Assembly (NCBI GenBank): GCA_035249175.1
Contig: DATFGT010000015.1
Location: forward strand, 1 to 64,000
Origin: 66-474 sp035249175
GTDB lineage: Bacteria > Pseudomonadota > Gammaproteobacteria > Xanthomonadales > Rhodanobacteraceae
Reading direction: 5' to 3'
DNA length: 64,000 nt
Part shown: piece after piece, positions 26,496 to 37,879 of the stretch
Layout: each line of letters begins with the position of its first letter
Numbering within the stretch: the first letter of the stretch is position 1
Notes under the pieces: generated by a model
Told to the model about the DNA's origin: nothing
What the model saw: the letters and a program-made list of their open reading frames with translations, nothing else
Database searches by the model: none
Made by a program: the position numbers and the translations under genes

Positions 26496-27836
26496 ATGAC
26501 TGAGGATGCATCCGAGCACGTTCGTCCCATCGACCTCCTCATTACCGCCCGCTGGATCGTGCCGATCGAGCCGGATCGCGTGGTGCTCGAAGGTCACGCG
26601 GTCGCGATTGACGCCGGCGCAATCATCGAAGTGCTTCCGGCAAGCGAAGCCACTGCGAAGTACACGCCGCGCGAACGCGTGGACTTGCCCGCACACGCGC
26701 TGATCCCGGGCCTCGTCAACGCACATACCCACAACCCGATGACGTTGCTGCGCGGGCTGGCCGACGACCTGCCGCTGATGCAATGGCTGCAGGAACACAT
26801 CTGGCCGGTGGAAGCGAAAGTGATCGGCCCCGAGTTCGTGCGCGACGGCGTGGAACTAGCGATCGCCGAGATGCTGCGCGGCGGCACGACCTGCTGCAGC
26901 GAAAACTATTTTTTCCCAGACACGCAGGCGCAGGTCTACAGGACGCACGGCTTCCGCGCGATGGTCGGCTTGCCAATCATCGAGTTTGCGAGCGCGTGGG
27001 CGAAGGATCGCGACGAGTATTTCGAGCGCGCCCTGGCTGTGCATGATCAGTACCGCGGCGAGGGACTGATCGACACCGCGTTTGCGCCGCACGCGCCATA
27101 CACCGTCGCGGATGTATCGTTCGAACGCATCCGTACGCTGTCCGATCAACTCGACGTTCCCGTGCACCTGCACCTGATGGAAACCGCGCAGGAAGTCGAG
27201 GACGGCAAGCGCGAGCACGGCCTGCGTCCGATGCAGCGTTTGCAGAAACTGGGCCTGGTCAACGATCGCCTGATCGCGGTGCACATGACCCAGGTGAGCG
27301 ATGCGGAAATCGCGTTGTGCGCGGACGCCGGCGTATCGGTGGTGCATTGCGCGGAATCCAACCTGAAGCTTGCGTCCGGGTTTTGCCCGGCCGAGAAATT
27401 GCGGCGCGCCGGCGTCAACCTCGCGCTCGGCACCGACGGCTGCGCATCCAACAACGACCTCGACATGTTCGGCGAATTGCGCACCGCCGCCTTGCTGGCG
27501 AAAGGCGTGGCGGGCGATGCCGCCGCCTTCGACGACGCGTTCGCGCTGCGCGCGGCCACGCTGAACGGGGCGAAGGCTTTGCAGCTCGACGGCAGGATCG
27601 GGTCGATCGAAACCGGCAAGCGCGCCGATCTCGTTGCGGTGAGGATGGACGAGGTCGAAACGCAGCCGCTCTACAATGTGATCTCGCATCTTGCCTACGC
27701 GGTTTCGCGCCGGCAGGTCAGTGATGTCTGGATCGACGGGGCGCGCAAACTTGCCGATGGCGCGCTGGTCGATTTCGATCTTGCGGGCGTGCTGGAAAAA
27801 GCACGCCGCTGGCGCGAGCGGATCGCGGCGCTTTGA
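26496..27836 (+). CDS. mtaD: 5-methylthioadenosine/S-adenosylhomocysteine deaminase
   Basis: A 446-residue amidohydrolase of the TRZ/ATZ family. Metal ligands are seen in PGLVNAHTHNPMTLLRG, in HLHLMETAQE and in the aspartate of GTDGCASNNDLDMFGELRTA. These features match MtaD, which deaminates methylthioadenosine and SAH to inosine derivatives in purine and methionine salvage. The ATG at 26496 is chosen; a longer frame would read through the MITE-like repeat. It is first in a six-gene operon whose later members overlap by four bases. Confidence 0.9.
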   Translation: MTEDASEHVRPIDLLITARWIVPIEPDRVVLEGHAVAIDAGAIIEVLPASEATAKYTPRERVDLPAHALIPGLVNAHTHNPMTLLRGLADDLPLMQWLQEHIWPVEAKVIGPEFVRDGVELAIAEMLRGGTTCCSENYFFPDTQAQVYRTHGFRAMVGLPIIEFASAWAKDRDEYFERALAVHDQYRGEGLIDTAFAPHAPYTVADVSFERIRTLSDQLDVPVHLHLMETAQEVEDGKREHGLRPMQRLQKLGLVNDRLIAVHMTQVSDAEIALCADAGVSVVHCAESNLKLASGFCPAEKLRRAGVNLALGTDGCASNNDLDMFGELRTAALLAKGVAGDAAAFDDAFALRAATLNGAKALQLDGRIGSIETGKRADLVAVRMDEVETQPLYNVISHLAYAVSRRQVSDVWIDGARKLADGALVDFDLAGVLEKARRWRERIAAL

Positions 27837-27850
27837 CAGCCGGAGTCCCG

Positions 27851-28129
27851 ATGAAGCAGTACCTGATCCTTGCCATGCGCAAGCCGCGCTTCGATCCGGT
27901 GGTGATCGCGGCGCACCGTGTGCACCTGGACGCATTGAAAGCTCGCGGCGTGCTGGAGGCATTCGGCCCGTTCACCGACGGATCCGGTGGTGCGTATCTG
28001 ATCCGCGCCGACTCGCTCGATGGCGCGCACGAGATCGCGTTTGCCGACCCCCTTCACCTGGCAGGCGCGTCGGAAGTCACAGTGCATGAGTGGGACGTCA
28101 CCGATGTCGGGGAGCGACAGGCAGCATGA
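27851..28129 (+). CDS. YciI-like protein
   Basis: A 92-residue protein, MKQYLILAMRKPRFDPVVIA, with the dimeric alpha/beta-barrel pattern of the YCII family: RVHLDALKARGVLEAFGPFT, then the catalytic-type Asp/His region FADPLHLAGA. Ribosome-binding site GGAG lies at 27842. The last four bases overlap the ubiG start (ATGA). Function is unknown; some relatives are dehalogenase-like. Confidence 0.8.
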   Translation: MKQYLILAMRKPRFDPVVIAAHRVHLDALKARGVLEAFGPFTDGSGGAYLIRADSLDGAHEIAFADPLHLAGASEVTVHEWDVTDVGERQAA

Positions 28130-28872
28130 ACACCACGGCCCACAACGTCGATCCGGAAGAACTGGCGCGATTTGGCAAGCTCGCGCATCGCTGGTGGGAT
28201 CCCGATGGCGAATCGCGCCCGCTGCATGACTTGAATCCCGTGCGGCTCGGCTTCGTCGCCGAGCGTGTGGCCTTGCGTGGATCGCGCGTGGCGGATATTG
28301 GCTGCGGCGGTGGTCTGCTCAGCGAGGCGTTGGCGAAGGCCGGCGCGAACGTTACTGCAATCGATCTTGCGCCGGAAGTCATCGAAGTCGCGAAGCTGCA
28401 TCTGCACGAGACCAATGCGGCGCTGCAGTCGCCGCTGGCGATCGACTACAGGTTGTGCTCGTCGCGCGAATTGGCGGTTGCCGAACCCGCGGCGTTCGAT
28501 GCGGTGTGTTGCATGGAGCTGATCGAGCATGTCCCCGATCCCGCGGCGCTGGTCGTTGATCTGGCCGCGCTGGTAAAGCCCGGTGGCAAGGTGTTCTTGT
28601 CGACTTTGAACCGTACGCCCGCGAGTTTCGTCACCGCGATCATCGGCGCCGAATACGTGGCGCGCTTGCTTCCACGCGGCACCCACGACTACCGTCAATT
28701 CCTGAAGCCGTCGGAGTTGGCGACATGCTTGCGCCGGGCCGGGCTGGTTCTCGACGAAATATCCGGGATTGCTTACAACCCGTTGAATCGTAAGGCTTGG
28801 CTGACGCGTTACGCCGCAATCAATTATCTGGTCTGCGCCAGCAACGTGCCGGATCAAAGCCGCCCCGCATGA
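28126..28872 (+). CDS. ubiG: Ubiquinone biosynthesis O-methyltransferase
   Basis: A 248-residue SAM-dependent methyltransferase catalysing both O-methylations in ubiquinone synthesis. Evidence is the N-terminal FGKLAHRWWDPDGESRPLHD, the SAM site VADIGCGGGLLSEALAKAGA, then CMELIEHVPDP and FLSTLNRTPAS. These residues are typical of UbiG, including the membrane-associating region after LNRT. It overlaps the YciI-like gene upstream and mupP downstream, each by an ATGA. Confidence 0.95.
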   Translation: MNTTAHNVDPEELARFGKLAHRWWDPDGESRPLHDLNPVRLGFVAERVALRGSRVADIGCGGGLLSEALAKAGANVTAIDLAPEVIEVAKLHLHETNAALQSPLAIDYRLCSSRELAVAEPAAFDAVCCMELIEHVPDPAALVVDLAALVKPGGKVFLSTLNRTPASFVTAIIGAEYVARLLPRGTHDYRQFLKPSELATCLRRAGLVLDEISGIAYNPLNRKAWLTRYAAINYLVCASNVPDQSRPA

Positions 28873-29534
28873 GGCCCGTGCCGCAACCGCTCGCCGGGGT
28901 GTTCTTCGACCTCGATGGCACGCTGGTGGATTCGGCGCGTGACATGCACGATGCCCTGACCGCACTGTGTCGCGAACGCGGCATGGAAATCCCTTTGTAT
29001 GAAACCGTGCGCGAAACCGTATCGCGCGGCGCCCGCGCGGTGCTGCGTTGCGCAGTCGGCAACGACGAGGAAAAAGTCGATGCAGTGCTGCCGCGGTTCC
29101 TCGAACTCTATGTCGCCACCGGCATGGTGAACACGCATGCATTCGAGGGCATGGACGACGTGCTGGATCGGCTCGAGACGCGTGGCCTACTCTGGGGTGT
29201 GGTCAGCAACAAGGCCGGCTCGCTGGTCGCGCTGGTGATGACCAAGGTCGGCTACGACGGGCGCGCTGCCGCGGTGGTCGGCGGCGACACCTTGGCCAAG
29301 CGCAAGCCCGATCCGGATCCTGTCTTGCACGCCTGCGCGCTGGCAGGCGTCGAACCCGCGCAGTGCGTTTACGTGGGCGACGATCCGCGCGACATCATGG
29401 CGGGCTGCGAGGCCGGCCTGTACACCGTCGCAGCGGGATGGGGCTACCTGGATGGCGCGGACCCGCGCGATTGGGAACCCGACGCGGTGAGCGCCGATCC
29501 GCATCAACTCGCAGCGTTGCTGGGCCTGGCGTGA
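28869..29534 (+). CDS. mupP: HAD phosphatase, N-acetylmuramic acid 6-phosphate phosphatase MupP (or phosphoglycolate phosphatase)
   Basis: A 221-residue HAD-family hydrolase with motif I GVFFDLDGTLVDSARDM, motif II VVSNKAG, Lys in RKPDPDPVLHACALAGV and motif III YVGDDPRDIMAG. By sequence it could be named phosphoglycolate phosphatase (gph). The position directly after ubiG is that of MupP in Pseudomonas, which removes phosphate from MurNAc-6-P in the anabolic cell-wall recycling bypass. AmgK and MurU are not in view, so the precise substrate is inference. ATGA overlap with ubiG; GTGA overlap with the next gene. Confidence 0.82.
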   Translation: MRPVPQPLAGVFFDLDGTLVDSARDMHDALTALCRERGMEIPLYETVRETVSRGARAVLRCAVGNDEEKVDAVLPRFLELYVATGMVNTHAFEGMDDVLDRLETRGLLWGVVSNKAGSLVALVMTKVGYDGRAAAVVGGDTLAKRKPDPDPVLHACALAGVEPAQCVYVGDDPRDIMAGCEAGLYTVAAGWGYLDGADPRDWEPDAVSADPHQLAALLGLA

Positions 29535-30379
29535 GCGAAAGTGCATTCGACGATTACCTGACGCAGTGGCGCGAGGCGAGCCCGCAGCGGTCGGTCGCGT
29601 GGCTGTTCCTGCGCCGCGACGAGCGCACCTGCTTCGGCGCGCTGGCGGCGCTGGGGCACACGTGGCAAAAAGCCGTGCGCGAAGTGCGCGAGTCGCAAGT
29701 CGCAGCGGTCAAGCTCGGCTGGTGGCGCGAAGAGATGCAGCGCGCCGCGGAAGGGCAGGCGCGCCATCCGCTGACGCAGGCGTTGTTCGCCGATGCGCGG
29801 GCCCGCTCGATTCCCTTGCAGTACTGGGTCGCTCCGGTGGAAGCGGCGATCGGCATACTGGCGCTACCGTCCCCCGCGGATGTCGCGGCGCAAAGTGACG
29901 CGGCAGCGCCATTCGCGAATGCTGCCGCGGCGCTGGAAGTGCGCCTCTGGTTCGGCGAGGGTGCCGACGCGGCGCGCATGTCGCGAGCCGTTCTGTTGGC
30001 TGGCCTCGCATCAAATGCTCGCGCGCTACTCGAGGAAGTAGAACACGGGCGATCCCCGTTGCCGATGAACCTGCTGGCCCGGCACGGGCTCACCATGGAG
30101 GCGTTGGGCAGCGACAGCCCGGCGCGTCGCGCGGCGTTGCGCGACTATCTTGGCGAACTCGAACTCGCCGCGTCCGACGTCGCTAGAATGCAAGGCCCGC
30201 TGACATTGTTCCGAGCCGTCGATTTGCAGCGCGACCGGCAGGCACTCGGGCGCGCGGCGCGGGCCGATGATCCGCTTGCCGCGTTGCACGCCCCCGCGCA
30301 CGGGCTGGGCAACGTGTTGAAAACCTGGCGCGCAGCCCGCAAATGGCGGGGCATGGTCCGCAACGAGTCCCGCCCATGA
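29531..30379 (+). CDS. Squalene/phytoene synthase-family protein
   Basis: A 282-residue all-helical protein starting at GTG 29531, which overlaps the mupP stop. KLGWWREEMQRAAEGQARHP is the hallmark of the squalene/phytoene synthase fold, and PLTLFRAVDLQRD comes near the end. The aspartate-rich DxxxD motifs of true prenyl synthases are not seen where expected, so it may be a non-catalytic relative like NDUFAF6/Sicily-type assembly factors. Genomic linkage to ubiG suggests a respiratory or quinone role, but this is inference. The last four bases overlap folE2. Confidence 0.72.
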   Translation: MSESAFDDYLTQWREASPQRSVAWLFLRRDERTCFGALAALGHTWQKAVREVRESQVAAVKLGWWREEMQRAAEGQARHPLTQALFADARARSIPLQYWVAPVEAAIGILALPSPADVAAQSDAAAPFANAAAALEVRLWFGEGADAARMSRAVLLAGLASNARALLEEVEHGRSPLPMNLLARHGLTMEALGSDSPARRAALRDYLGELELAASDVARMQGPLTLFRAVDLQRDRQALGRAARADDPLAALHAPAHGLGNVLKTWRAARKWRGMVRNESRP

Positions 30380-31296
30380 GCATCGTTCCCGACAACGCAC
30401 GCTTGCCCGATGTCGCCACCGGCGCGCAGCCGGATGCGGGCGGTGTGCTGGACTGGGTCGGCATGGAGGGCATCGACCTGCCGGTGCGCTGCGCGGACGG
30501 GCAGGGCGGCATCACCCTGGTGCCCGCGCGGGTTTCGGCGCAGGTGAACCTTGCCGATCCCGCGGCGCGCGGCATCCACATGTCGCGACTGTATCTCGCG
30601 CTCGAGAAATCGCTGGGCGAACAGACACTGACACCTGCGGGTCTGTGCAGCCTGCTGCATACGCTGGTGGCGTCCCACGCGGATCTTTCCAGTCGTGTCC
30701 GCCTGCGCATCGAGTATTCGCAATTGCTGAAGCGCCGCGCGCTGGTCAGTGACAATGCGGGTTGGCGCGCGTATCCGGTTGCCATCGAGGCGCAATTGCT
30801 GGACGAACACTTCAGCGTGCAACTGGGTTGCGAAGTGACGTATTCATCGACGTGCCCGGCTTCGGCGGCGCTGTCGCGGCAACTCAACCAGCAGCGATTC
30901 GATGAAGATTTCGCCGACACCGTGCCGTCGCAACGCGCGGTGCGCGAGTGGCTGGGTTCCGAGCGCGGCATGGCCGCGACCCCCCATGCGCAGCGCAGCA
31001 CCGCGACGGTCATGGTGCGGCTCGCGCCGGGCTTCGATCTGCCGGTGTCGGAACTGATCGACGCCATTGAAGACGCGCTGGCGACGCCGGTGCAAACGGC
31101 CGTCAAGCGCGAAGACGAACAGGCCTTTGCGAAACTGAACGCCGAAAACCTGATGTTTTGCGAAGACGCCGTGCGCCGCATCCGCGCGGCGCTGGACACC
31201 GACACGCGCATCGCCGGCTACCGCATCCGCACGGCGCACCACGAGAGCCTGCATCCGCACGATGCAGTCGCTGAAGTTGCGAAGAACTTCGACTGA
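30376..31296 (+). CDS. folE2: GTP cyclohydrolase FolE2 (type IB)
   Basis: A 306-residue enzyme making 7,8-dihydroneopterin triphosphate for folate or queuosine synthesis. It uses metals other than zinc more flexibly than FolE1. VSAQVNLADPAARGIHMSRL and the Cys-containing QLGCEVTYSSTCPASAALSR are diagnostic. ENLMFCEDAVRRIRAAL lies near the end. It is last in the mtaD operon and converges on pyrC with only nine bases between the stops. Confidence 0.93.
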   Translation: MSIVPDNARLPDVATGAQPDAGGVLDWVGMEGIDLPVRCADGQGGITLVPARVSAQVNLADPAARGIHMSRLYLALEKSLGEQTLTPAGLCSLLHTLVASHADLSSRVRLRIEYSQLLKRRALVSDNAGWRAYPVAIEAQLLDEHFSVQLGCEVTYSSTCPASAALSRQLNQQRFDEDFADTVPSQRAVREWLGSERGMAATPHAQRSTATVMVRLAPGFDLPVSELIDAIEDALATPVQTAVKREDEQAFAKLNAENLMFCEDAVRRIRAALDTDTRIAGYRIRTAHHESLHPHDAVAEVAKNFD

Positions 31297-31305
31297 TCCG
31301 CAGCA

Positions 31306-32640
31306 TCAACGATCGAACGCCAGGCGCATGCCCATTGGCGCGACGAGGATTTTTCCGTCGCGCGCAACCAGATTGCCATTGACGAAGGTCGCGGTGATGC
31401 TGGCGCGGAAGGTATCGCCTTCGAACGGTGACCAGCCGCATTTCGACAGCACCTGGTCCTTGCGCACTGTCTGTGGTTTGTTCGGATCGATCAGGGCGAG
31501 GTCGGCGAAATGTCCCTCGCGCAGATAACCACGTTCCTGGATCGCGAACAGCGTCGCCGGTGCGTGCGCGCAGGCTTCCACCAGGCGCTCCAACGTGAAG
31601 TCGCCGCGGAACACGCCCTCCAGTGCCGACTGCAATGCGAACTGGATCAGCGGAATGCCCGACGGGCAACGCGTATACGGGTTGGCTTTTTCCGATTCGA
31701 GGTGTGGCGCGTGATCGGTGGCGAGGATGTCGATGCGCGTATCCGCCAGCGCGCGCGTCAGCGCTTCACGGTCAGACGCCGCCTTGATCGCCGGATTGCA
31801 TTTGACCTTGCCGCCCAGCGTCGCGTAGTCGGCATTGCTGTAGCGCAGAAAGTGCACGCAGGTTTCGGAGGTGATCTTCTTGTTGGCGATCGGGCCAGTT
31901 TCGAACATCGCCAGCTCGTCGGCCGTGGACACGTGCAGCACGTGCAGCCGTGTGCCGTGCCGGCGCGCGGTAGCCACTGCCCACTTCGTCGATTCCAAGC
32001 AAGCCTCGCGCGAGCGGATATCTGGATGCAGCCGCATAGGGATGTCGTCGCCGTATTCGGCCTTTGCGCGATCGAGATTCGCGTGGATGATGCCGTTGTC
32101 TTCGCAGTGCACGACGACGGTCACCGGCGAGTCGCGGAATACGCTTTCCAGCGCCGCCGGATCGCTGACGCAGAGATTGCCGGTCGATTCGCACAGGAAC
32201 ACCTTCACGCCCGGCACCTTGCGCGGATCGAGCGCGCGAATCGCGTCCAGGTTGTCGTTGCTGGCGCCGAAATAGAACGCGTGGTTGGCCAGCGACGTGC
32301 GCGAAGCGATCGCGTACTTGTCTTCCAGCAACACCTGCGTCAGTGTGGCCGGTTTGGTATTCGGCATGTCGATGAAACTGGTGACGCCACCCGCCACGGC
32401 CGCCCGCGATTCCGAAGCGATGTCGGCCTTCGCGGTGTAGCCGGGTTCGCGGAAATGCACGTGGTCATCGATCATGCCGGGCAGCAGCCACAGGCCCGAT
32501 GCGTCGAACACCTGTTCATTTGCGTGCGCGGCCAGATCGCCGCCGATTTCGGCGATGCGCGGGCCGTGGACGCGGAGGTCGGCGTGGAAGCGGCGGCCTT
32601 CGTTGACGAGTTCGGCATTCTTGACCAGCCAGTCGGCCAT
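31306..32640 (-). CDS. pyrC: Dihydroorotase, class I
   Basis: A 444-residue zinc amidohydrolase closing the dihydroorotate ring in pyrimidine synthesis. GMIDDHVHFREPGYTAKADI holds the first metal ligands. The lysine of GVKVFLCESTGN is at the carboxylated position, LHVLHVSTADE and NPAIKAASDREAL follow, and the catalytic Asp is in ILATDHAPHLESEKA. Its ATG directly follows the yidD stop codon with no spacing, so the two are co-translated. Confidence 0.93.
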   Translation of the reverse strand: MADWLVKNAELVNEGRRFHADLRVHGPRIAEIGGDLAAHANEQVFDASGLWLLPGMIDDHVHFREPGYTAKADIASESRAAVAGGVTSFIDMPNTKPATLTQVLLEDKYAIASRTSLANHAFYFGASNDNLDAIRALDPRKVPGVKVFLCESTGNLCVSDPAALESVFRDSPVTVVVHCEDNGIIHANLDRAKAEYGDDIPMRLHPDIRSREACLESTKWAVATARRHGTRLHVLHVSTADELAMFETGPIANKKITSETCVHFLRYSNADYATLGGKVKCNPAIKAASDREALTRALADTRIDILATDHAPHLESEKANPYTRCPSGIPLIQFALQSALEGVFRGDFTLERLVEACAHAPATLFAIQERGYLREGHFADLALIDPNKPQTVRKDQVLSKCGWSPFEGDTFRASITATFVNGNLVARDGKILVAPMGMRLAFDR

Positions 32641-32892
32641 TCAGTGTTCTCCATGGGAGCGGCAGCGCCGCAACGTGAAATGCTCGGGCACGGGGTCCAT
32701 ACCGCCTTCACACAACGGTTGGCAGCGCAGGATACGCCATGCCGCAAGCACGCTGCCGCGCCACGGCCCGTGGCGCGCGATGGCGATGCGCGCGTAGGTC
32801 GAGCACGTCGGATAAAAACGGCAACGCGCGCCCAGCAGCGGGCTCAACAGGCGCTTGTACGCAGCGATCAGGAACAACAGGAAGCGTGTCAC
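32641..32892 (-). CDS. yidD: Membrane protein insertion efficiency factor YidD
   Basis: An 83-residue protein containing the family core AYKRLLSPLLGARCRFYPTC followed by STYARIAIARHGPWRGSVLA and RCQPLCEGGMDPVP. The start is a GTG at 32892, giving M-T-R-F-L-L-F-L-I, the usual YidD opening. Longer frames add 80 residues of low-complexity sequence without a family match. YidD normally sits beside rnpA and yidC; here it is paired with pyrC instead. Confidence 0.88.
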   Translation of the reverse strand: MTRFLLFLIAAYKRLLSPLLGARCRFYPTCSTYARIAIARHGPWRGSVLAAWRILRCQPLCEGGMDPVPEHFTLRRCRSHGEH

Positions 32893-33012
32893 GAGCGGCG
32901 GTCGTCCGCATGGCAGAAAGGGTGCGGGCGGGGCTTTTGAAATTGGTTGCCCGACCGCATTGACTACGCTATAACACGCGGTCGCATCTCCACAACTTCG
33001 AGTGCACAGGAC

Positions 33013-33915
33013 ATGGCAAAACCGAAGCACGGCGCTGCCAAGCGCAGCGGCAAGCAAGCGAAGCCCACGGCCAAGCCGGCCAAGGCCAAGCCCGCGAAGA
33101 AGGCGGTCGTGAAGGCGGCGCGCAAACCCGTGGGCAAGACCGTGCACAAATCGGCGGTGAAAGCCGCCAAGACGGTAAAGAAGCCGGCCAGAACTGCCAA
33201 GGCCGTGAAGAAGGCGATCGTCAAGAAAGCCGCGCCAAAATCAGCCCCCAAAAACAAATCCAAGATTCCTGCCGTGAAAAAAGCTGCTTCCGCCAAGACA
33301 CCGAAGGACACGCTGGCGCTGCACAAATCCGCGCCCGCCAACCATGCCCCCGCCGCCCACGACACCCCGCGAGCCGCACATCAGCCTGCCCGCAAGCAAC
33401 ATGCGAAGCCCACCGGCGGCGTTGCCGCGCGTCTGAGCGTCGGCGCGGCTGCCGAGCAGACCATCACCCGCGAGGACGGCCGATACGCGCTGCCGGCCAC
33501 CGTCAACATCGAGCTGCCCAAGGGTTACCACCCCTCGCTGAAAGAGGAATACATGAACCCGAAGCAACTGGCGTACTTCCGCCAGAAGCTGAAGGACTGG
33601 CGCGACCAGTTGGTCGAGGAATCGCGCCAGACCATGGAAAACCTGCGCGGGGAAGTGCGCGACGTGGGCGACGACGCCGAGCGCGCCACCCGCGAAACCG
33701 AGAACTCGCTGGAGCTTCGTACCCGCGATCGCTACCGCAAGCTGATTTCGAAGATCGAAAAGGCGCTGCGCAAGATCGAGGAAGGCCGCTACGGTTACTG
33801 CGAGGAAACCGACGAGGAAATCGGTCTGGAGCGCCTCGAGGCACGCCCGATCGCGACCCTGTCGCTGGACGCGCAGGAACGGCGCGAGCACCTGCAGAAG
33901 CAGATGGGCGACTGA
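33013..33915 (+). CDS. dksA: RNA polymerase-binding factor DksA with histone-H1-like N-terminal tail
   Basis: A 300-residue protein. Residues 1 to about 150 are a Lys/Ala/Pro-rich repeat (AKPAKAKPAKKAVVKAARKP type) resembling histone H1 tails. The remainder is DksA: YMNPKQLAYFRQKLKDWRDQ, a coiled coil ending in the tip DDAERATRETENSLELRTRD, and the zinc-finger region YGYCEETDEEIGLERLEARP then IATLSLDAQERRE. Only the first of the four zinc cysteines remains (about residue 262), so zinc is probably not bound through a classical C4 site. DksA tunes rRNA and amino-acid promoters with ppGpp. Such tails are known from Xanthomonadales. Confidence 0.93.
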   Translation: MAKPKHGAAKRSGKQAKPTAKPAKAKPAKKAVVKAARKPVGKTVHKSAVKAAKTVKKPARTAKAVKKAIVKKAAPKSAPKNKSKIPAVKKAASAKTPKDTLALHKSAPANHAPAAHDTPRAAHQPARKQHAKPTGGVAARLSVGAAAEQTITREDGRYALPATVNIELPKGYHPSLKEEYMNPKQLAYFRQKLKDWRDQLVEESRQTMENLRGEVRDVGDDAERATRETENSLELRTRDRYRKLISKIEKALRKIEEGRYGYCEETDEEIGLERLEARPIATLSLDAQERREHLQKQMGD

Positions 33916-34308
33916 GGAAAGGCTTCCGCTCGCACCTCGGGAACGCGCGGGAGCGCCGAAGGCGGCCCGAAGGGCGAAGGGCAGGATGCCTGCAATAAAG
34001 AGAAGGCCACCCCGCGAACACGCCCTTCGCTCATCCATGGGCTGCGGGTCCGCTCGCCCACGCCAGGGTTCGCTGACGGCACGTTCTTGTGCCTGCGGCG
34101 AACGGGCGCGCATCCTGCGGGCCATCCTCCAGGCTGATCCGACGACCGCTCGCGCGTCCGAGGGGCGAGCGAAACCATACTGGAAGATTCCCGTGCTCGC
34201 ACTGCGAGCAGCATCACCCTTGACGCTTGATCCCGGCGCGCGCCGCCTCCATTCTCATCACAACGCCCGCATTCGCGGGTTTGAAGCAATACGACCCCTG
34301 AATCCGAC
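33916..34308. other. Intergenic region between dksA and lon, no gene seen
   Basis: 393 bases with no convincing gene; an open + frame from 33986 has no ribosome-binding site and no recognisable protein. It contains GC-rich imperfect repeats (GGGCGAAGGGCAGGATGCC near 33973 resembles text near 6765). TTGACG lies at about 34218, close upstream of lon, but no matching heat-shock -10 box (CCCCATnT) is found at the right spacing. Confidence 0.5.
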
Positions 34309-36855
<2,547 letters not shown>

Positions 36856-36860
36856 ACTTG

Positions 36861-36921
36861 ACGCAAGTTGCCGACGGCACGCGCGATGCATGGCGCGTCA
36901 CCGTCCGGCACTTGCGTTTTT
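36861..36921 (+). terminator. Intrinsic terminator after lon
   Basis: ACGCAAGTTGCCG (from 36861) pairs with CGGCACTTGCGT (to 36917) with a one-base mismatch. An inner stem GCGC/GCGC is present and TTTTT follows at 36917-36921. It separates lon from hupB. Confidence 0.75.
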
Positions 36922-36996
36922 GTGCGCGCCATGATGGCACATCCGAAACTGTTGCATTCGGACGTTCGACACGCTGAAATTCAAGCCCTGCCTTTA

Positions 36997-37025
36997 TTGC
37001 GAGCCCGGTGGGGCGCTGGTATAAA
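36997..37025 (+). promoter_or_regulatory. Putative sigma-70 promoter of hupB
   Basis: TTGCGA (36997-37002) and TATAAA (37020-37025) are separated by exactly 17 bases, giving a leader of about 140 bases before hupB. The rest of the 36922-37173 gap shows nothing else. Confidence 0.6.
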
Positions 37026-37173
37026 GGCCGGGCCGTGCGACGCAGACGCTCCATGTCGCGCATCGATACGGGAATCGCAACACGACCGGACAAGACGTGA
37101 TCCCGGCGACATCGGGAAAACGTCCTTCCACCGAACAATCCACGGGCTGCTCGAAACCCAAGAGGGAGTCTCC

Positions 37174-37446
37174 ATGAACAAAGCTGAATTGATCAATGCA
37201 ATGGCCGATCACGCCGATCTGTCCAAGGCCGATGCTGGCCGTGCACTCGACGCCGTCACCGATCAGATCAAGCGCGCGCTGAAGAAGGGCGACGACGTTT
37301 CGCTGGTCGGTTTCGGCACCTTCGTGGTGCGCAAGCGCGCCGCGCGTACCGGTCGCAACCCGCGTACCGGCGCTACCATCAAGATCAAGGCGTCGAAGGT
37401 GCCGGCGTTCAAGGCTGGCAAGGCGCTGAAGGATGCGCTGAACTGA
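37174..37446 (+). CDS. hupB: DNA-binding protein HU-beta
   Basis: A 90-residue nucleoid protein with MNKAELINAMADHADLSKAD, VGFGTFVVRKRAARTGRNPR (the beta-arm with its conserved R-x-G-R-N-P) and KIKASKVPAFKAGKALKDAL. AGAGGGAG precedes the start. The order lon-hupB-ppiD matches enterobacteria; here a tRNA gene lies between hupB and ppiD. Confidence 0.97.
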   Translation: MNKAELINAMADHADLSKADAGRALDAVTDQIKRALKKGDDVSLVGFGTFVVRKRAARTGRNPRTGATIKIKASKVPAFKAGKALKDALN

Positions 37447-37454
37447 GGCTCCTG

Positions 37455-37514
37455 TGCGACCGGCATGGCCGGTCGCATGCGGATTTCGCGGCCGACGCGT
37501 GTTGCGTCGGCCGC
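37455..37514 (+). terminator. Two consecutive hairpins after hupB
   Basis: TGCGACCGGC/GCCGGTCGCA (37455-37477) and GCGGCCGACGC/GCGTCGGCCGC (37488-37514) are two near-perfect stems directly after the hupB stop. No long T-run follows, so termination is likely but not certain. Confidence 0.5.
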
Positions 37515-37659
37515 AGCGTTTCGGGGGATACAATTCGTTGCGCGGGCACCGGTGCTTTTCGACGCGCTGCATTTTGATCTGCGAAAAGCTCCGGTACATG
37601 GATGCCGGCCCGGAAGACCGCTTTGCGGCTGGCGCAGGATGTTCTCGCAAGTTTTGCCC

Positions 37660-37722
37660 TCACCCCAGCGCTACGCTCGGCCGCAGGCGCCCTCTCCCGC
37701 AAGCAGGAGAGGGGAGTGATAA
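37660..37722. repeat. Dispersed-type palindromic repeat
   Basis: CTCTCCCGCAAGCAGGAGAG forms the hairpin of a common intergenic repeat type (CCCTCACCCC...CTCTCCCGCAAGCGGGAGAGGG). It lies in the 433-base gap between hupB and the tRNA gene, which shows no reading frame of note. Confidence 0.45.
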
Positions 37723-37879
37723 TCGCGCTGCGCGCGATGCATTATTGATTGGATATGCGGCACATGGATGTGCCGCGCGCGGAAGCCGCTTGGCGGCTGA
37801 CGCGGAAAACGTGGCGCGGCTTAGCCGCGACCGTTTTCGTGAGGGCCGTGGCGGGATGCCCGGTCCCGAACAACAACAT

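Noticed and set aside
34200..34300. Heat-shock (sigma-32) promoter for lon
   Set aside because: CTTGACG is present but no CCCCATnT-like box lies 13-15 bases downstream.
37502..37534. Promoter before the tRNA (TTGCGT ... TACAAT)
   Set aside because: Spacing is 21 bases, too long for a sigma-70 promoter, and the -35 lies inside a strong hairpin.
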